In this document: one piece after another, positions 22,275 to 31,363 of the stretch
Position numbering within the stretch: position 1 is the stretch's first letter
Layout: the number at the start of each line of letters is the position of its first letter
From: Balaenoptera acutorostrata
Lineage: Eukaryota > Chordata > Mammalia > Artiodactyla > Balaenopteridae
Length of the DNA: 64,000 nucleotides
Reading direction: 5' to 3'
Assembly: GCF_949987535.1 (NCBI RefSeq)
Contig: NC_080077.1
Coordinates: 36,917,389-36,981,388, forward strand
The notes under the pieces: model-generated
The model's database searches: none
Seen by the model: the letters and a program-made list of their open reading frames with translations, nothing else
Told to the model about the DNA's origin: nothing
Translations under genes and position numbers: made by a program

Positions 22275-23180
22275 TTAGAGAAGTTCCTTTAGCATTTGTT
22301 GTAGAGCTGGTTTGGTGGTGCTGAATTCTCTTAGCTTTTGCTTGTCTGTAAAGCTTTTGATTTCTCCATCAAATCTAAATGAGATCCTTGCTGGGTAGAG
22401 TAATCTTGGTTGTAGGTTCTTCCCTTTCATCACTTTAAGTATTTCATGCCACTCCCTTCTGGCTTGCAGAGTTTCTGCTGAGAAATCAGCTGTTAACCTT
22501 ATGGGGGTTCCCTTGTATGTTATCTGTCGTTTTTCCCTTGCTGCTTTCAATAATTTTTCTTTGTCTTTAATTTTTGCCACTTTGATTACTATGTGTCTCG
22601 GCGTGTTTCTCCTTGGGTTTATTCTGTATGGGACTCTCTGCGCTTCCTGGACTTGGGTGGCTATTTCCTTTCCCATGTTAGGGAAGTTTTCGATTATAAT
22701 CTCTTCAAATATTTTCTCTGGTCCTTTCTCTCTCTCTTCTCCTTCTGGGACCCCTATAATGCGAATGTTGTTGCGTTTAATGTTGTCCCAGAGGTCTCTT
22801 AGGCTGTCTTCATTTCTTTTTATTCTTTTTTCTTTAGTCTGTTCCGCAGCAGTGAATTCCACCATTCTGTCTTCCAGGTCACTTATCCGTTCTTCTGCCT
22901 CAGTTATTCTGCTATTGATTCCTTCTAGTGTAGTTTTCATTTCAGTTATTGTATTGGTCATCTCTGTTTGTTTGTTCTTTAATTCTTCTAGGTCTTTGTT
23001 AATCATTTCTTGCATCTTCTCAATCTTTGCCTCCATTCTTATTCCGAGGTCCTGGATCATCTTCACTATCATTATTCTGAATTCTTTTTCTGGAAGGTTG
23101 CCTATCTCCACTTCATTTAGTTGTTTTTCTGGGGTTTTTTCTTGTTCCTTCATCTGGTACATAGCCCTCTGCCTTTTCAT
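22275..23180 (-). CDS. L1 ORF1p RNA-binding chaperone, intact
   Basis: A 301-residue frame. A charged amino part leads into a coiled coil (about 20-110, heptad-like [18 protein letters not shown]) that trimerises the protein. An RRM-like domain follows (about 120-215, with [14 protein letters not shown] and [20 protein letters not shown]), then the carboxyl-terminal domain ([20 protein letters not shown] and [12 protein letters not shown]). ORF1p binds L1 RNA as a trimer in cytoplasmic particles needed for retrotransposition. The start is the first ATG after the 5' UTR and matches the start of the homologous frame at 30376. The frame is uninterrupted, while the homologue at 30376 has a stop at codon 244. 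Confidence 0.93.
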   Translation of the reverse strand: MKRQRAMYQMKEQEKTPEKQLNEVEIGNLPEKEFRIMIVKMIQDLGIRMEAKIEKMQEMINKDLEELKNKQTEMTNTITEMKTTLEGINSRITEAEERISDLEDRMVEFTAAEQTKEKRIKRNEDSLRDLWDNIKRNNIRIIGVPEGEEREKGPEKIFEEIIIENFPNMGKEIATQVQEAQRVPYRINPRRNTPRHIVIKVAKIKDKEKLLKAAREKRQITYKGTPIRLTADFSAETLQARREWHEILKVMKGKNLQPRLLYPARISFRFDGEIKSFTDKQKLREFSTTKPALQQMLKELL

Positions 23181-23322
23181 CTTCTCTGTCTTTCTGTAAC
23201 TGTGGTTTTTGGTCCACAGGCTGCAGGATTGTAGTTTTTCTTGCTTCTGTTGTCTGCCCTCTGATGGTTGAGGCTATCTAAGAGGCTTGATGGGAGGCTC
23301 TGGTGGTGGGTAGAGATGACTG

Positions 23323-23472
23323 TTGCTGTGGCGGTCAGAGCTCAGTAAAACCTTAATCCACTTGACTGTTGATGGGTGGGGCTGGGTTCCCTCCCTGTTG
23401 CTGTGGCGATCAGAGCCCAGTAAAACCTTAATCCACTTGACTGTTGATGGGTGGGGCTGGGTTCCCTCCCTG
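23323..23472. repeat. 75-bp tandem duplication in L1 5' UTR
   Basis: Two head-to-tail copies (23323-23397, 23398-23472) start TTGCTGTGGCG and end CCCTCCCTG. They differ at only a few positions (ggtcagagctcag versus gatcagagcccag). Confidence 0.92.
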
Positions 23473-24136
23473 TTGGTTGTTTTGCCTGAGGCAACCCAAC
23501 ACTGGAGCCTGGAGCCTACCCGTGCTCTTTGGTGGGGTTAATGGCAGACTCTGGGAGGGCTCACGCCAAGGAGAACTTCCCAGGACCTCTGCTGCCAGTG
23601 TCCTTATCCCCACGGTGAAACAGAGCCACCACTCGCCTCTGCAGGAGACCCCCCAACACCAGCAGGTACGTCTGGTTCAGTCTCCCCCAGGGTCACTGCT
23701 CCTTCCCCTGGGTCCCGATGCACACATTACTTTGTGTGTGCCCTCCAAGAGTGGGGTCTCTGTTTCCCCCAGTCCTGTCACAGTCCTGCAATCAATTCCC
23801 ACTAGACTTCAAAGTCTGATTCTCTAGGAATTCCTCCTCCCTTTGCCGGACCCCCAGGTTGGGAAGCCTGAGGTGGGGCTCAGAACCTTCACTCCAGTGG
23901 GTGGACTTCTGTGGTATAAGTGTTCGCCAGTCTGTGAGTCACCCACCCAGCAGTTATGGGATTTGATTTTACTCTGATTGCGCCCCTCCTACCGTCTCAC
24001 TGTGGCTTCTCCTCTGTCCTTGGACGTGGGGTGTCCTCCTTGGTGAAGTCCAGGGTCTTCCTGTCAATGATTGTCCAGCAGCCAGTTGTGATTCTGGTGC
24101 TCTCGCAAGAGGGAGTGAGAGCACGTCCTTCTACTC

Positions 24137-24148
24137 CGCCATCTTGGT
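24137..24148 (-). promoter_or_regulatory. YY1-type site at L1 5' end
   Basis: The minus strand reads CCAAGATGGCGG, a match to the YY1 core AAGATGGC, close to the element's first base. In other L1s YY1 positions the transcription start; that role is inferred here. Confidence 0.65.
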
Positions 24149-24159
24149 TAATCTCCCTC

Positions 24160-24173
24160 TGGATGAATTTCTT
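24160..24173. repeat. L1 target-site duplication, 5' copy
   Basis: TGGATGAATTTCTT, identical to 17045-17058, directly next to the 5' end of the L1. Confidence 0.9.
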
Positions 24174-24640
24174 AATAATATTTTTTTCTGTTTCTAAAGT
24201 AATAAATGACCATTGTGGAAAATTTGGAAATTACAAAAGGAATAAAGAAAAATGACAACCACTAATTAAAATTCTATTCTTTTATCTATGCATATGTATT
24301 TTATATGCTTGAGATCATATTATTAGTATATTTTTTATACTGTTTTAGTCATATCCATGACAAATTCATTCTCATAGTATTCATTCTCCTATTAATAAAC
24401 ATTTAACTTGTTCGATTATTTTTGCAATTATAAGTAATGTCCCAATGAACATCTTTGGGTCCAAATTTGCTCACTGCTGTTTACTTTTTAGGATAGAGTC
24501 CTGCAATTGAAATTATTGTTTCTATATATATGAATATTATTTATCCCCTTGATAAATATTTCCAACTTGTTTTTCCAGAAAGATATTCTCAATTTACACT
24601 CAGCCAGATGCTCATGGGAACATTCCAAAGGCTAACACAG
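24174..24640 (-). mobile_element. Old L1-type relic interrupted by the young L1
   Basis: The plus strand resembles antisense L1M 3' sequence: 'aaacatttaacttgttcgat', 'gtcccaatgaacatctttgg', 'aggatagagtcctgcaattg', 'tctcaatttacactcagcc'. Strongly diverged. The full-length L1 inserted at or near its edge. Confidence 0.5.
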
Positions 24641-26344
24641 GGCATAGGCATATTGAATCCTCATTCATAAATTCAGGACATCTGATAGAGAACCAGGCTG
24701 ACTCTCATCGGCACAATGGCACTTCATTTTCCATTCTGTGCATCATTTTTCTTCTTCCAACATGTTTTCCCTGCCAGCCATCCAGTTTTCTCATCCTACC
24801 CCCTCTCTTCTGTCAAAGGAGAAAGGATCTTAGATGTCAAGCACACTAAGGTGTCATGACCTTTCCAGAGCTATTGCCATATTTTAAAGAGAATGGCCTG
24901 GAAAAAACAGATTTAACCCACTTAGTGACACACTATTTGTGAAAATTTAGAGCTCAACGGGAAATGTACTTGGGACAAAGCGTTCAAGATTTCTCAAATC
25001 ACACCACATAGCTTTTAAGGAAAACTGGACCTGTTCTTACTGTAAAGGACAAACCTTTGCTTCGGGAGCTTTTACTTTGCAAATGACTACATTCTCATGT
25101 TTATCTAGGGACTAATGCTTGTGCTGAAAGTCTCATCAGAAAGGACTCTCTTAGGTCAACCTTCAGAGGGATCACACAACCAAATGTAGGAAGTGAATGG
25201 CATATATTTTGACTCAGGGATTTGGATTCAGAGCTCTGTGGTAATGAAGCAAAAGTCCACGTCTGTCAACTTGGCCCTTTCAGAAAGTATATAAAAATCA
25301 TACCTACCTGAGGAAATGTTTATAAAAGAGATTTGGCAGCCTAAATAGTTGTCATTTTTCTATTAATGAATACATGCAATTTAGATTTAAGAAAAGGGAA
25401 AAGAAATGTCTCCACAGTGAATACTGGTTGAAATACAATAGAGATCTTCCTCTGAGCTTTGCCTTACAAACACAGTACCTTCTATAATTTTTCATTTGGT
25501 AATTTCTTAATAGTCAGAATTTCTATTATGGAGAAGATAAGGAAAGTTTGTTTTCAAACTCTTCTTAAAGAATCAAAAGAAAATCCATTAGAGCTGAATT
25601 CAATTCTTGAGTCATGTTTCTGAAAGCTAGTAATTTCTTCAAGAAATAGGAAGAAAGGAAGTAAATTTGTCCATCTTCCTAGAAATCAATGCTCATTTTC
25701 TAAATGCAATCGCTTCATCAGCCCTTTACCCAAAACCTGCCAGACATCAACATTACTACAGCTACCTACTCCATTCAGATGGCAGAACTTCGTTATGACT
25801 TGTATGCCTATTTGTTCAGTATTGTTTTGAAAGATTTTGTTGTGGGGAGGGAGTTCTTTGTTTTTTTTTGTTTTTTAATAACAAACATGCGATTCCCCCC
25901 TCCCCAACCCAGGAACTTTTAGAACTCTTAGAAGATAAGGTAGCATCCCCTGAACTACTAGAAATTACTAAGGACTGACAGCCACTTGAAGTGTTATCGT
26001 CTTCTGAGAGGGCCTGCTGCTGCTTTTGTGGGCACTATCTCCACAGTAGCAGGCACTTAGTCATTCAATGTTATTTGAAGAGGTTTAAGAGGTGCTACAG
26101 CTGCTGCTTCTCAGGGTTCTATTTTTAATTGGGATGAACTTAACTGCGGCCTGAATCTCTTCAAGAGAGAGACTCTTAGGAAGCATTTATGGTAAATCTA
26201 CTGACATCAGTAGAATATAAAGATAACTCAATAATCAAATCCTCTGAAAATAAAGCCCTTTACCAGAAAGTCAACCTGCCTAGAAGAGTTGGGGAATTTC
26301 CAGGCTCTTAAGAGTTCATCGTCTGTGAGGTAGAAGAAATGCAT
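24641..26344. other. Unrecognised unique sequence
   Basis: No gene, RNA or confident repeat is visible. T-rich (25858-25877) and C-rich (25896-25911) runs occur. Confidence 0.45.
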
Positions 26345-26475
26345 ATTATAACTTACATTTTGCATTATAGAATAGGAAACTAAGGTTCAGAGTGGTTAAG
26401 TGAAATGCCCATGGTCACACAGTTAATAAGTAGTAGTACTTTGACTAGAAACTCTATTGACTCCATTTTCAGTGA
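26345..26475 (-). repeat. MIR-like SINE relic
   Basis: 'aggaaactaaggttcagagt', 'gtggttaagtgaaatgccca' and 'ggtcacacagttaataag' match the MIR reverse complement in order. Confidence 0.6.
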
Positions 26476-28240
26476 TCTTTCTCCTATTCACTGCTTCCTG
26501 GTGGCAAATATTTTGAAGGGTTTATTATCATTGTTGTTTTTTTTTTGTTTTCCCAGTCAGATGGTAGGGTTACAGTTAGTCATCCATATTCCTTTTAAGT
26601 TAATGAATGGTCCTGCGGAATAATCACAGGTCAGAATAAAAGGTTCAGTTGAAGGTCTTGAAGGTCTCCATTACACTATGCACTCAAACTAACATAATCA
26701 ACGTAAGAATAAACTAGACAATATTAACAATGTGGCTCAACATACCCATTCAAGGTGAGAGAAGAAGGATGATTGTTTCCTGGATGTTATCATACAATAG
26801 GGAAACCATTTTCAGATGACAAACAGGAATTGACTCTCCCTTTCAAAGAAGGTACAGAACATCCCTTCCAACACCTTAGAGAGTGCTGATCATACAGAGA
26901 GACAGACTCATCAAAGAACAGGCAGAGGAGGTTCTTTGGATTAGGAAAAGAAAGCTGCAGTATTGCTCAGCCAGTTCAACAGATATTAAGACTAAAAATT
27001 TTTCTATAATTAGTAATAAGCATCAGAAGCAAGAAATAAAGATCTTTTTAGAGGCCAGGAGATATAGAATTCATGGTAGAGGATCTAGGCTGTATTAAAT
27101 TTCCCCTAAATATACTGGCGAATAGTTATCCCATTTCTTTAGCATGAATATAAAAATTTAATATATAATCTTGACAGTTGGTGCACTTATGGCAAAGTAG
27201 CACCCAGACATTCTTAAAGTTAATATTTGTGGTTTCAGTTATTGATAAGTAACCCCACCAAAATTCACCTCTGCAATTTTTTGGCGTAACAATCTGAATC
27301 ACAGGCTTGAGCCTGTGATTCAGAACCCTTCTAGGGTTGAACCTCTAGACTAGCTGTTGATCCTAGGTTCTGCATCTTAGTAACATTTGCTTTTTCTTTA
27401 CATTGTTGCATATGCAAAAATATACTCAGGAGGTGATTATATTTGTTCAGTTTTAGCACAAAATAACTCCAAAAAAAGTTAATAATGGCAAAGTCTCAAG
27501 ACAATGAAACAGTATAAGAAAGTGGTGTGTGAATTTAACTCTCCCTCATTAATGCCCAAAGTTCACTCATGACAGTATGTGAGTCACCTCATTGTTTATA
27601 TAAAAATGGTTTTAACGTTAAATATATTAGATGCGGCAGGGATAATTGGACCAAATAGAACCCACCTTATTTTTAGAGTTAAGATACTGCTGACCAAAAT
27701 AAACAAATCTGAGAAAGCAGAACCTAAATTTTTGACTTAATGAAACATATCCAAATGGATTTACTACATGTTATGTAAGAACAGATAGGATGGTCTACTC
27801 TTAGCAGTAGGAGGAGTAAATCGCACATCCAAAAGAAGATTAGCAATTTGCACTGCCCTGCGATTAAGGATGAGACCACAAATACAGAAAAGAACTGTGG
27901 GCCTATAGGAAGGAAAGGGGATGGAGGACATAAGGTTTGTATTACTAACAAATGTCACTGTGGATTACTATGGATTCTTCCTTGCTTACCATTTATCTCT
28001 GATTCATACTCCCAGAGTTTCTCAGCTAAAACAGATCAAGCAAAATTATGAAGGACTGTACCCAGTGTACTTTCATCCCCCATGTCTGTCCACCTCTTCT
28101 TCTTCATTCTCGCATCCTCTCCCCCAGTTTTGGCCCCTAGGAAGATTTCCAGCACACTAGCATTGCCCCAGATGGAGACAAGCTACCTGAGCCTTCTTGT
28201 TTTTTGCCTTCCTTGAAAGCCCACCTCATTGTAGAGCCAT
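26476..28240. other. Unrecognised unique sequence
   Basis: No gene is recognised. It contains a near-perfect 32-base palindrome at 27293-27324. Confidence 0.45.
27293..27324. repeat. 15-bp perfect inverted repeat, 2-base centre
   Basis: TCTGAATCACAGGCT (27293-27307), TG, AGCCTGTGATTCAGA (27310-27324). The arms are exact reverse complements. The match stops abruptly on both sides. Confidence 0.95.
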
Positions 28241-28960
28241 ACTGGTTAAACTGGATAATCTGAAGACTAATTTGAAGTAAGGCAATTTAAGAGTCAGATC
28301 CAGTCAGAGAAGAAAAGAACAGATATTGCACACAGTAATTTAATATAGGAAACTGGTTAAACAAGTATTGAAAGATTTTTTTTCTTAAGACACTAAAGCA
28401 ACACAGGTAATAACTACAGGAGATTATAGTAACCTAGAATCTTGGAGGAGATGCCCACAGGCTGGGATCCACACCTGATTGCTGCCAGTTCCTCTCAGAG
28501 GGTGCAGTGAGACTGATTCTGGGAGCACCCAAAGAAGCTGGAAACTAATACCTCCTGCCACTCCAGGGCGAAAGGTCAGTGCTGGGGTGATGCTGAAGGA
28601 ACAGAAAGCAGACAGGAAGAAGCAAGTTCCTCCTCCCTCCCACAGGGTCTTCCTCTAGCACCCCCAAGGAGCCAGATGGCTAAAAATTGTCATTTGTAGA
28701 TTCCCAGCCCCAGCATCACCAAGTGGAATATAAAATGGTATCTGGAAGGTAAGAAAATAGATTAATAACCAGCACAGGTGAGAGGTTACGTAATGATTTA
28801 ATGCCTTTTCCCCCTTGGGTAACATACATTCTAACTGCTTTACCTCAAACAGCAATATGAATAGTGTCAGATTTGGGCAAGGCTAGAAGAGACATAAACA
28901 TATTTTGAGTGCTGAAGAAAGTTCTTGAACTTTAAATATGAAGTGGCTTCATTCTCTGCT
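28241..28960. other. Unassigned sequence, possibly old repeat
   Basis: The middle part (28440-28700) has the texture of an old LTR or LINE relic ('ctgggatccacacctgattg...actccagggcgaaagg') but I cannot name a family. No gene is seen. Confidence 0.35.
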
Positions 28961-28963
28961 TAA

Positions 28964-29010
28964 GCAGTTGTTCTTTATTTCACTGCACATTGGAATCACC
29001 TGAGATTAGA
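28964..29010 (+). repeat. MER5A-like DNA transposon fragment
   Basis: 'agttgttctttatttcactgcacattggaatcacctgag' resembles the MER5A terminus (gttctcaa...tgcacattagaatcacctgg). Confidence 0.5.
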
Positions 29011-29469
29011 AACAGCAGCAATCACTGAAGCTGGAGAGGTAGGTCTGGTGGTGGGACTGGTAGGGAGAGGAAGCTCTGTGCCATGAAGGCTCCCCAGCTG
29101 CAGCATAGAAAAAGCTGATGCCCTCGGTAAGAGTGGTCAGAAGATAGATGTTTAGACCATGTTATTACAGCTCCATAGTGATTTAGGGGGCAAAGTATAT
29201 GGAAAAAAACACACACGAAGTAAGAAATGCTTGACGGTAGGAGATAGGGTTGACACACAAAACTTTTGGAGAAAAACCAAAACTTTAAGCAAACGGAATG
29301 GAAAGTAAAATAATACAGTGTAAAAATCAGTGCCAAATGTGAGTTGCTATGCAGTATGATGCCATTTAGGCCACAGTAGACTTTGTTCTTCACAGAGTCG
29401 CTATTTATCAAACCTGTTCACGTGTGTGCCTTCTAGAACTATTGTTGCACAGCTGACAGCAAATACTCT
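29011..29469. other. Unrecognised sequence
   Basis: It holds a minus-strand open frame of 129 codons (29411-29022) with no family signature. I do not regard it as a gene. Confidence 0.45.
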
Positions 29470-29756
29470 GCAGAATAAGAGAAGACATTTATTGAATGAA
29501 TGAATTTACTGAATACCTACTTTTAGGTGTTGAATTAGACATTAGAAAAAAACAAAGATGATAAGACATGCTTCCCAGTGGATGAGGCAGAAAGGACTTT
29601 AATGGCAACATACGTATGTTGCGTAGTATGAAGGAAACAAAAGTCAGGGTACACAGGAAACTCCTGCTATGGTACAGGCACTGTTTTAGCCTCTAGCAAT
29701 AACACACAGGCCCTGTCTTCAAAGAGTTCACAGTCCAAAATATCTGGTCATGCAAA
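29470..29756. repeat. Ancient interspersed repeat, family not assigned
   Basis: 'agacatttattgaatgaatg' ... 'ggtacaggcactgttttagc' ... 'cctgtcttcaaagagttcac' is the mammal-wide 'tttattgag...aggcactg' type, possibly in more than one fragment. Confidence 0.4.
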
Positions 29757-29770
29757 AAAACCCTAATGTT

Positions 29771-30061
29771 GGGACTTCCCTGGAGGCGCAGTGGTTAAGA
29801 ATCTGCCTGCCAATGCAAGGGACACAGGTTCAATCTGTGGTCTGGGAAGATCCCACATGCCATGGAGCAACTAAGCCCATGCACCACAACTACTGAAGCC
29901 TGCGCGCCTAGAGCCCGTGCTCCACAACAAGAGAAGCCACTGCAATGAGAAGCCTGCGCACCGCAACGAAGAGTAGCCCACGCTTACCGCAACTAGAGAA
30001 GCCTGTGCACAGCAACGAAGATCCAATGCAGCCAAATTAATTAATTAATTAATTTAAAAAG
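29771..30061 (+). mobile_element. CHR-type SINE
   Basis: Head 'acttccctggaggcgcagtgg', box B degraded to 'ggttcaatctg', body with a single 'caactactga' unit, and an (ATTA)n tail near 30035-30053. Flanks ACCCTAATGTT (29760-29770) and AACCTAATGTT (30064-30074) form a near-identical target-site duplication. Confidence 0.88.
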
Positions 30062-30338
30062 AAAACCTAATGTTAACTGGCACATACAGTTAAACATGGT
30101 ATCTCATGACCTAATCATCACACAAATTGGTACCCTGATAGAGAATGTCCCTAGCACCAATATCCTACTTTTCCCTGGGAGATTCCACTAGGATTCTGGA
30201 TGGTTCAGATGTTAACAGAATCCCTTTTGGGTGACCTCTATATTCTAGCCTGCAATCAGCTCTGAGCACTTCATTCTGTGCCTAGGTAAGCTTGTCTAGA
30301 GCAGTTAATTCAAACTTCTATTGGCTTAGACCCACATT

Positions 30339-30349
30339 AAGAAATACAT
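30339..30349. repeat. Target-site duplication, 5' copy, of second L1
   Basis: AAGAAATACAT matches 35412-35422. Similarity continues four more bases (CTTC versus TTTC). Confidence 0.75.
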
Positions 30350-30375
30350 CTTCGATTCACAGAAAGATAGACAAA

Positions 30376-31305
30376 ATGAAAAGGCAGAGGGCTAGCTACC
30401 AGATGAAGGAACAAGATAAAACCCCAGAAAAACAACTAAATGAAGTAGAGATAGGCAACCTTCCAGAAAAAGAATTCAGAATAATGATACTGAAGATGAT
30501 CCAGGACATTGGAAAAAGAATGGAGGCAAAGATAGAGAAGATGCAAGAAATGTTTCACAAAGACCTAGAAGAATTAAGGAACAAACACCTAGAAGAATTA
30601 AAGAACAAACAAACACAGATGAACAATACAATAACTGAAATGAAAAATACATTAGAAGGAACCAATAGCAGAATAAATGAGGTGGAAGAACGGATAAGTG
30701 ATCTGGAAGACATAATGGTGGAATTTACTGCCACGGAAAAGAATAAAGAAAAAAGAATGAAAAGAAATGAAGATAGCCTAAGAGACCTCTGGGACAACAT
30801 TAAACACAACAACATTCGCATTATAGGGGTCCCAGAAGGAGAAGAGAGAGAGAAAGGACCCGAGAAAATATCTGAAGAGTTTATAGTCGAAAACTTCCCT
30901 AACATGGGAAAGGAAATAGCCACCCAAGTCCAGGAAGCACAGAGAATCCCAGGCAGGATAAACCCAAGGAGAAACATGCCGAGACACATAGTAATCAAAT
31001 TGACAAAAATTAAAGACAAAGAAAAATTACTGAAAGCAACAAGGGAAAAACGACAAATAACATACAAGGGAACTCCCATAAGGTTAACAGCTGATTTCTC
31101 AGCATAAACTCTACAAGCCAGAAGGTAGTGGCACAATATATTTAAAGTGATGAAAGGGAATAACTTAAAACCAAGATTACTCTACCCGGCAAGGATCTCA
31201 TTCAGATTCCATGGAGAAATCAAAAGCTTTACAGACAAGCAAAAGCTAAGAGAATTCAGCACCACCAAATCAGCCCTACAACAAATGCTAAAGGAACTTC
31301 TCTAA
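30376..31305 (+). pseudogene. L1 ORF1 remnant with premature stop
   Basis: The ATG at 30376 matches the start of the intact ORF1. The frame is colinear with the homologue at 23180-22275. It stops early at codon 244 (TAA at 31105-31107), where the intact copy has a Glu codon in the DFSAE segment; the original stop is the TAA at 31303-31305. If read through it would have 309 residues, eight more than the intact copy, owing to a 24-base tandem duplication in the coiled-coil region (30564-30611). The missing carboxyl part includes the end of the RNA-binding domain, so the product should be inactive. Confidence 0.88.
30564..30611 (+). repeat. 24-bp tandem duplication in ORF1 coiled coil
   Basis: CCTAGAAGAATTAAGGAACA plus AACA is followed by the same unit with one change (AAAG for AAGG). 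It encodes two LEELxNK units where the intact L1 has one. Confidence 0.9.
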
Positions 31306-31363
31306 GTGGGAAACACAAGAGAAGAAAAGGACATACAAAAACAAACCCATAACAGTTAAGAAA

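Larger units (their letters stand above)
23181..24159 (-). promoter_or_regulatory. L1 5' UTR / internal promoter
   Basis: About 980 bases of GC-richer sequence upstream of ORF1, reaching the target-site duplication, so the element is not 5' truncated. On the minus strand it starts with AACCAAGATGGCGGAGTAG, containing a YY1-type site near position 10, as in other mammalian L1 promoters. It includes a 75-bp tandem duplication. Promoter activity is inferred from position and family. Confidence 0.85.
17045..24173 (-). mobile_element. Full-length L1 LINE with 3' transduction
   Basis: A complete minus-strand L1: 5' UTR (24159-23181), ORF1 (23180-22275), a spacer of 58 bases, ORF2 (22216-18398), 3' UTR (to about 18186), then about 1.1 kb of non-L1 DNA and a 21-23-base poly(A) tract (plus-strand T's at 17057-17079). 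The 14-mer TGGATGAATTTCTT flanks the whole unit at 17045-17058 and 24160-24173. The duplication lies outside the extra 1.1 kb, so that DNA was inserted in the same event. Both ORFs are open from start to stop. Apart from the possible need for poly(A) and promoter activity, nothing visible prevents this from being a recent, mobilisation-competent copy. It interrupts an older L1 relic that continues at 24174. Confidence 0.92.

Noticed and set aside
22501..23199. A 232-codon plus-strand open frame
   Set aside because: It is the antisense shadow of L1 ORF1; its leucine/serine-rich text is the complement of the coiled-coil codons.
29022..29411. A 129-codon minus-strand open frame
   Set aside because: No family signature, no splice or promoter context, and low-complexity hydrophobic text typical of antisense AT-rich DNA.
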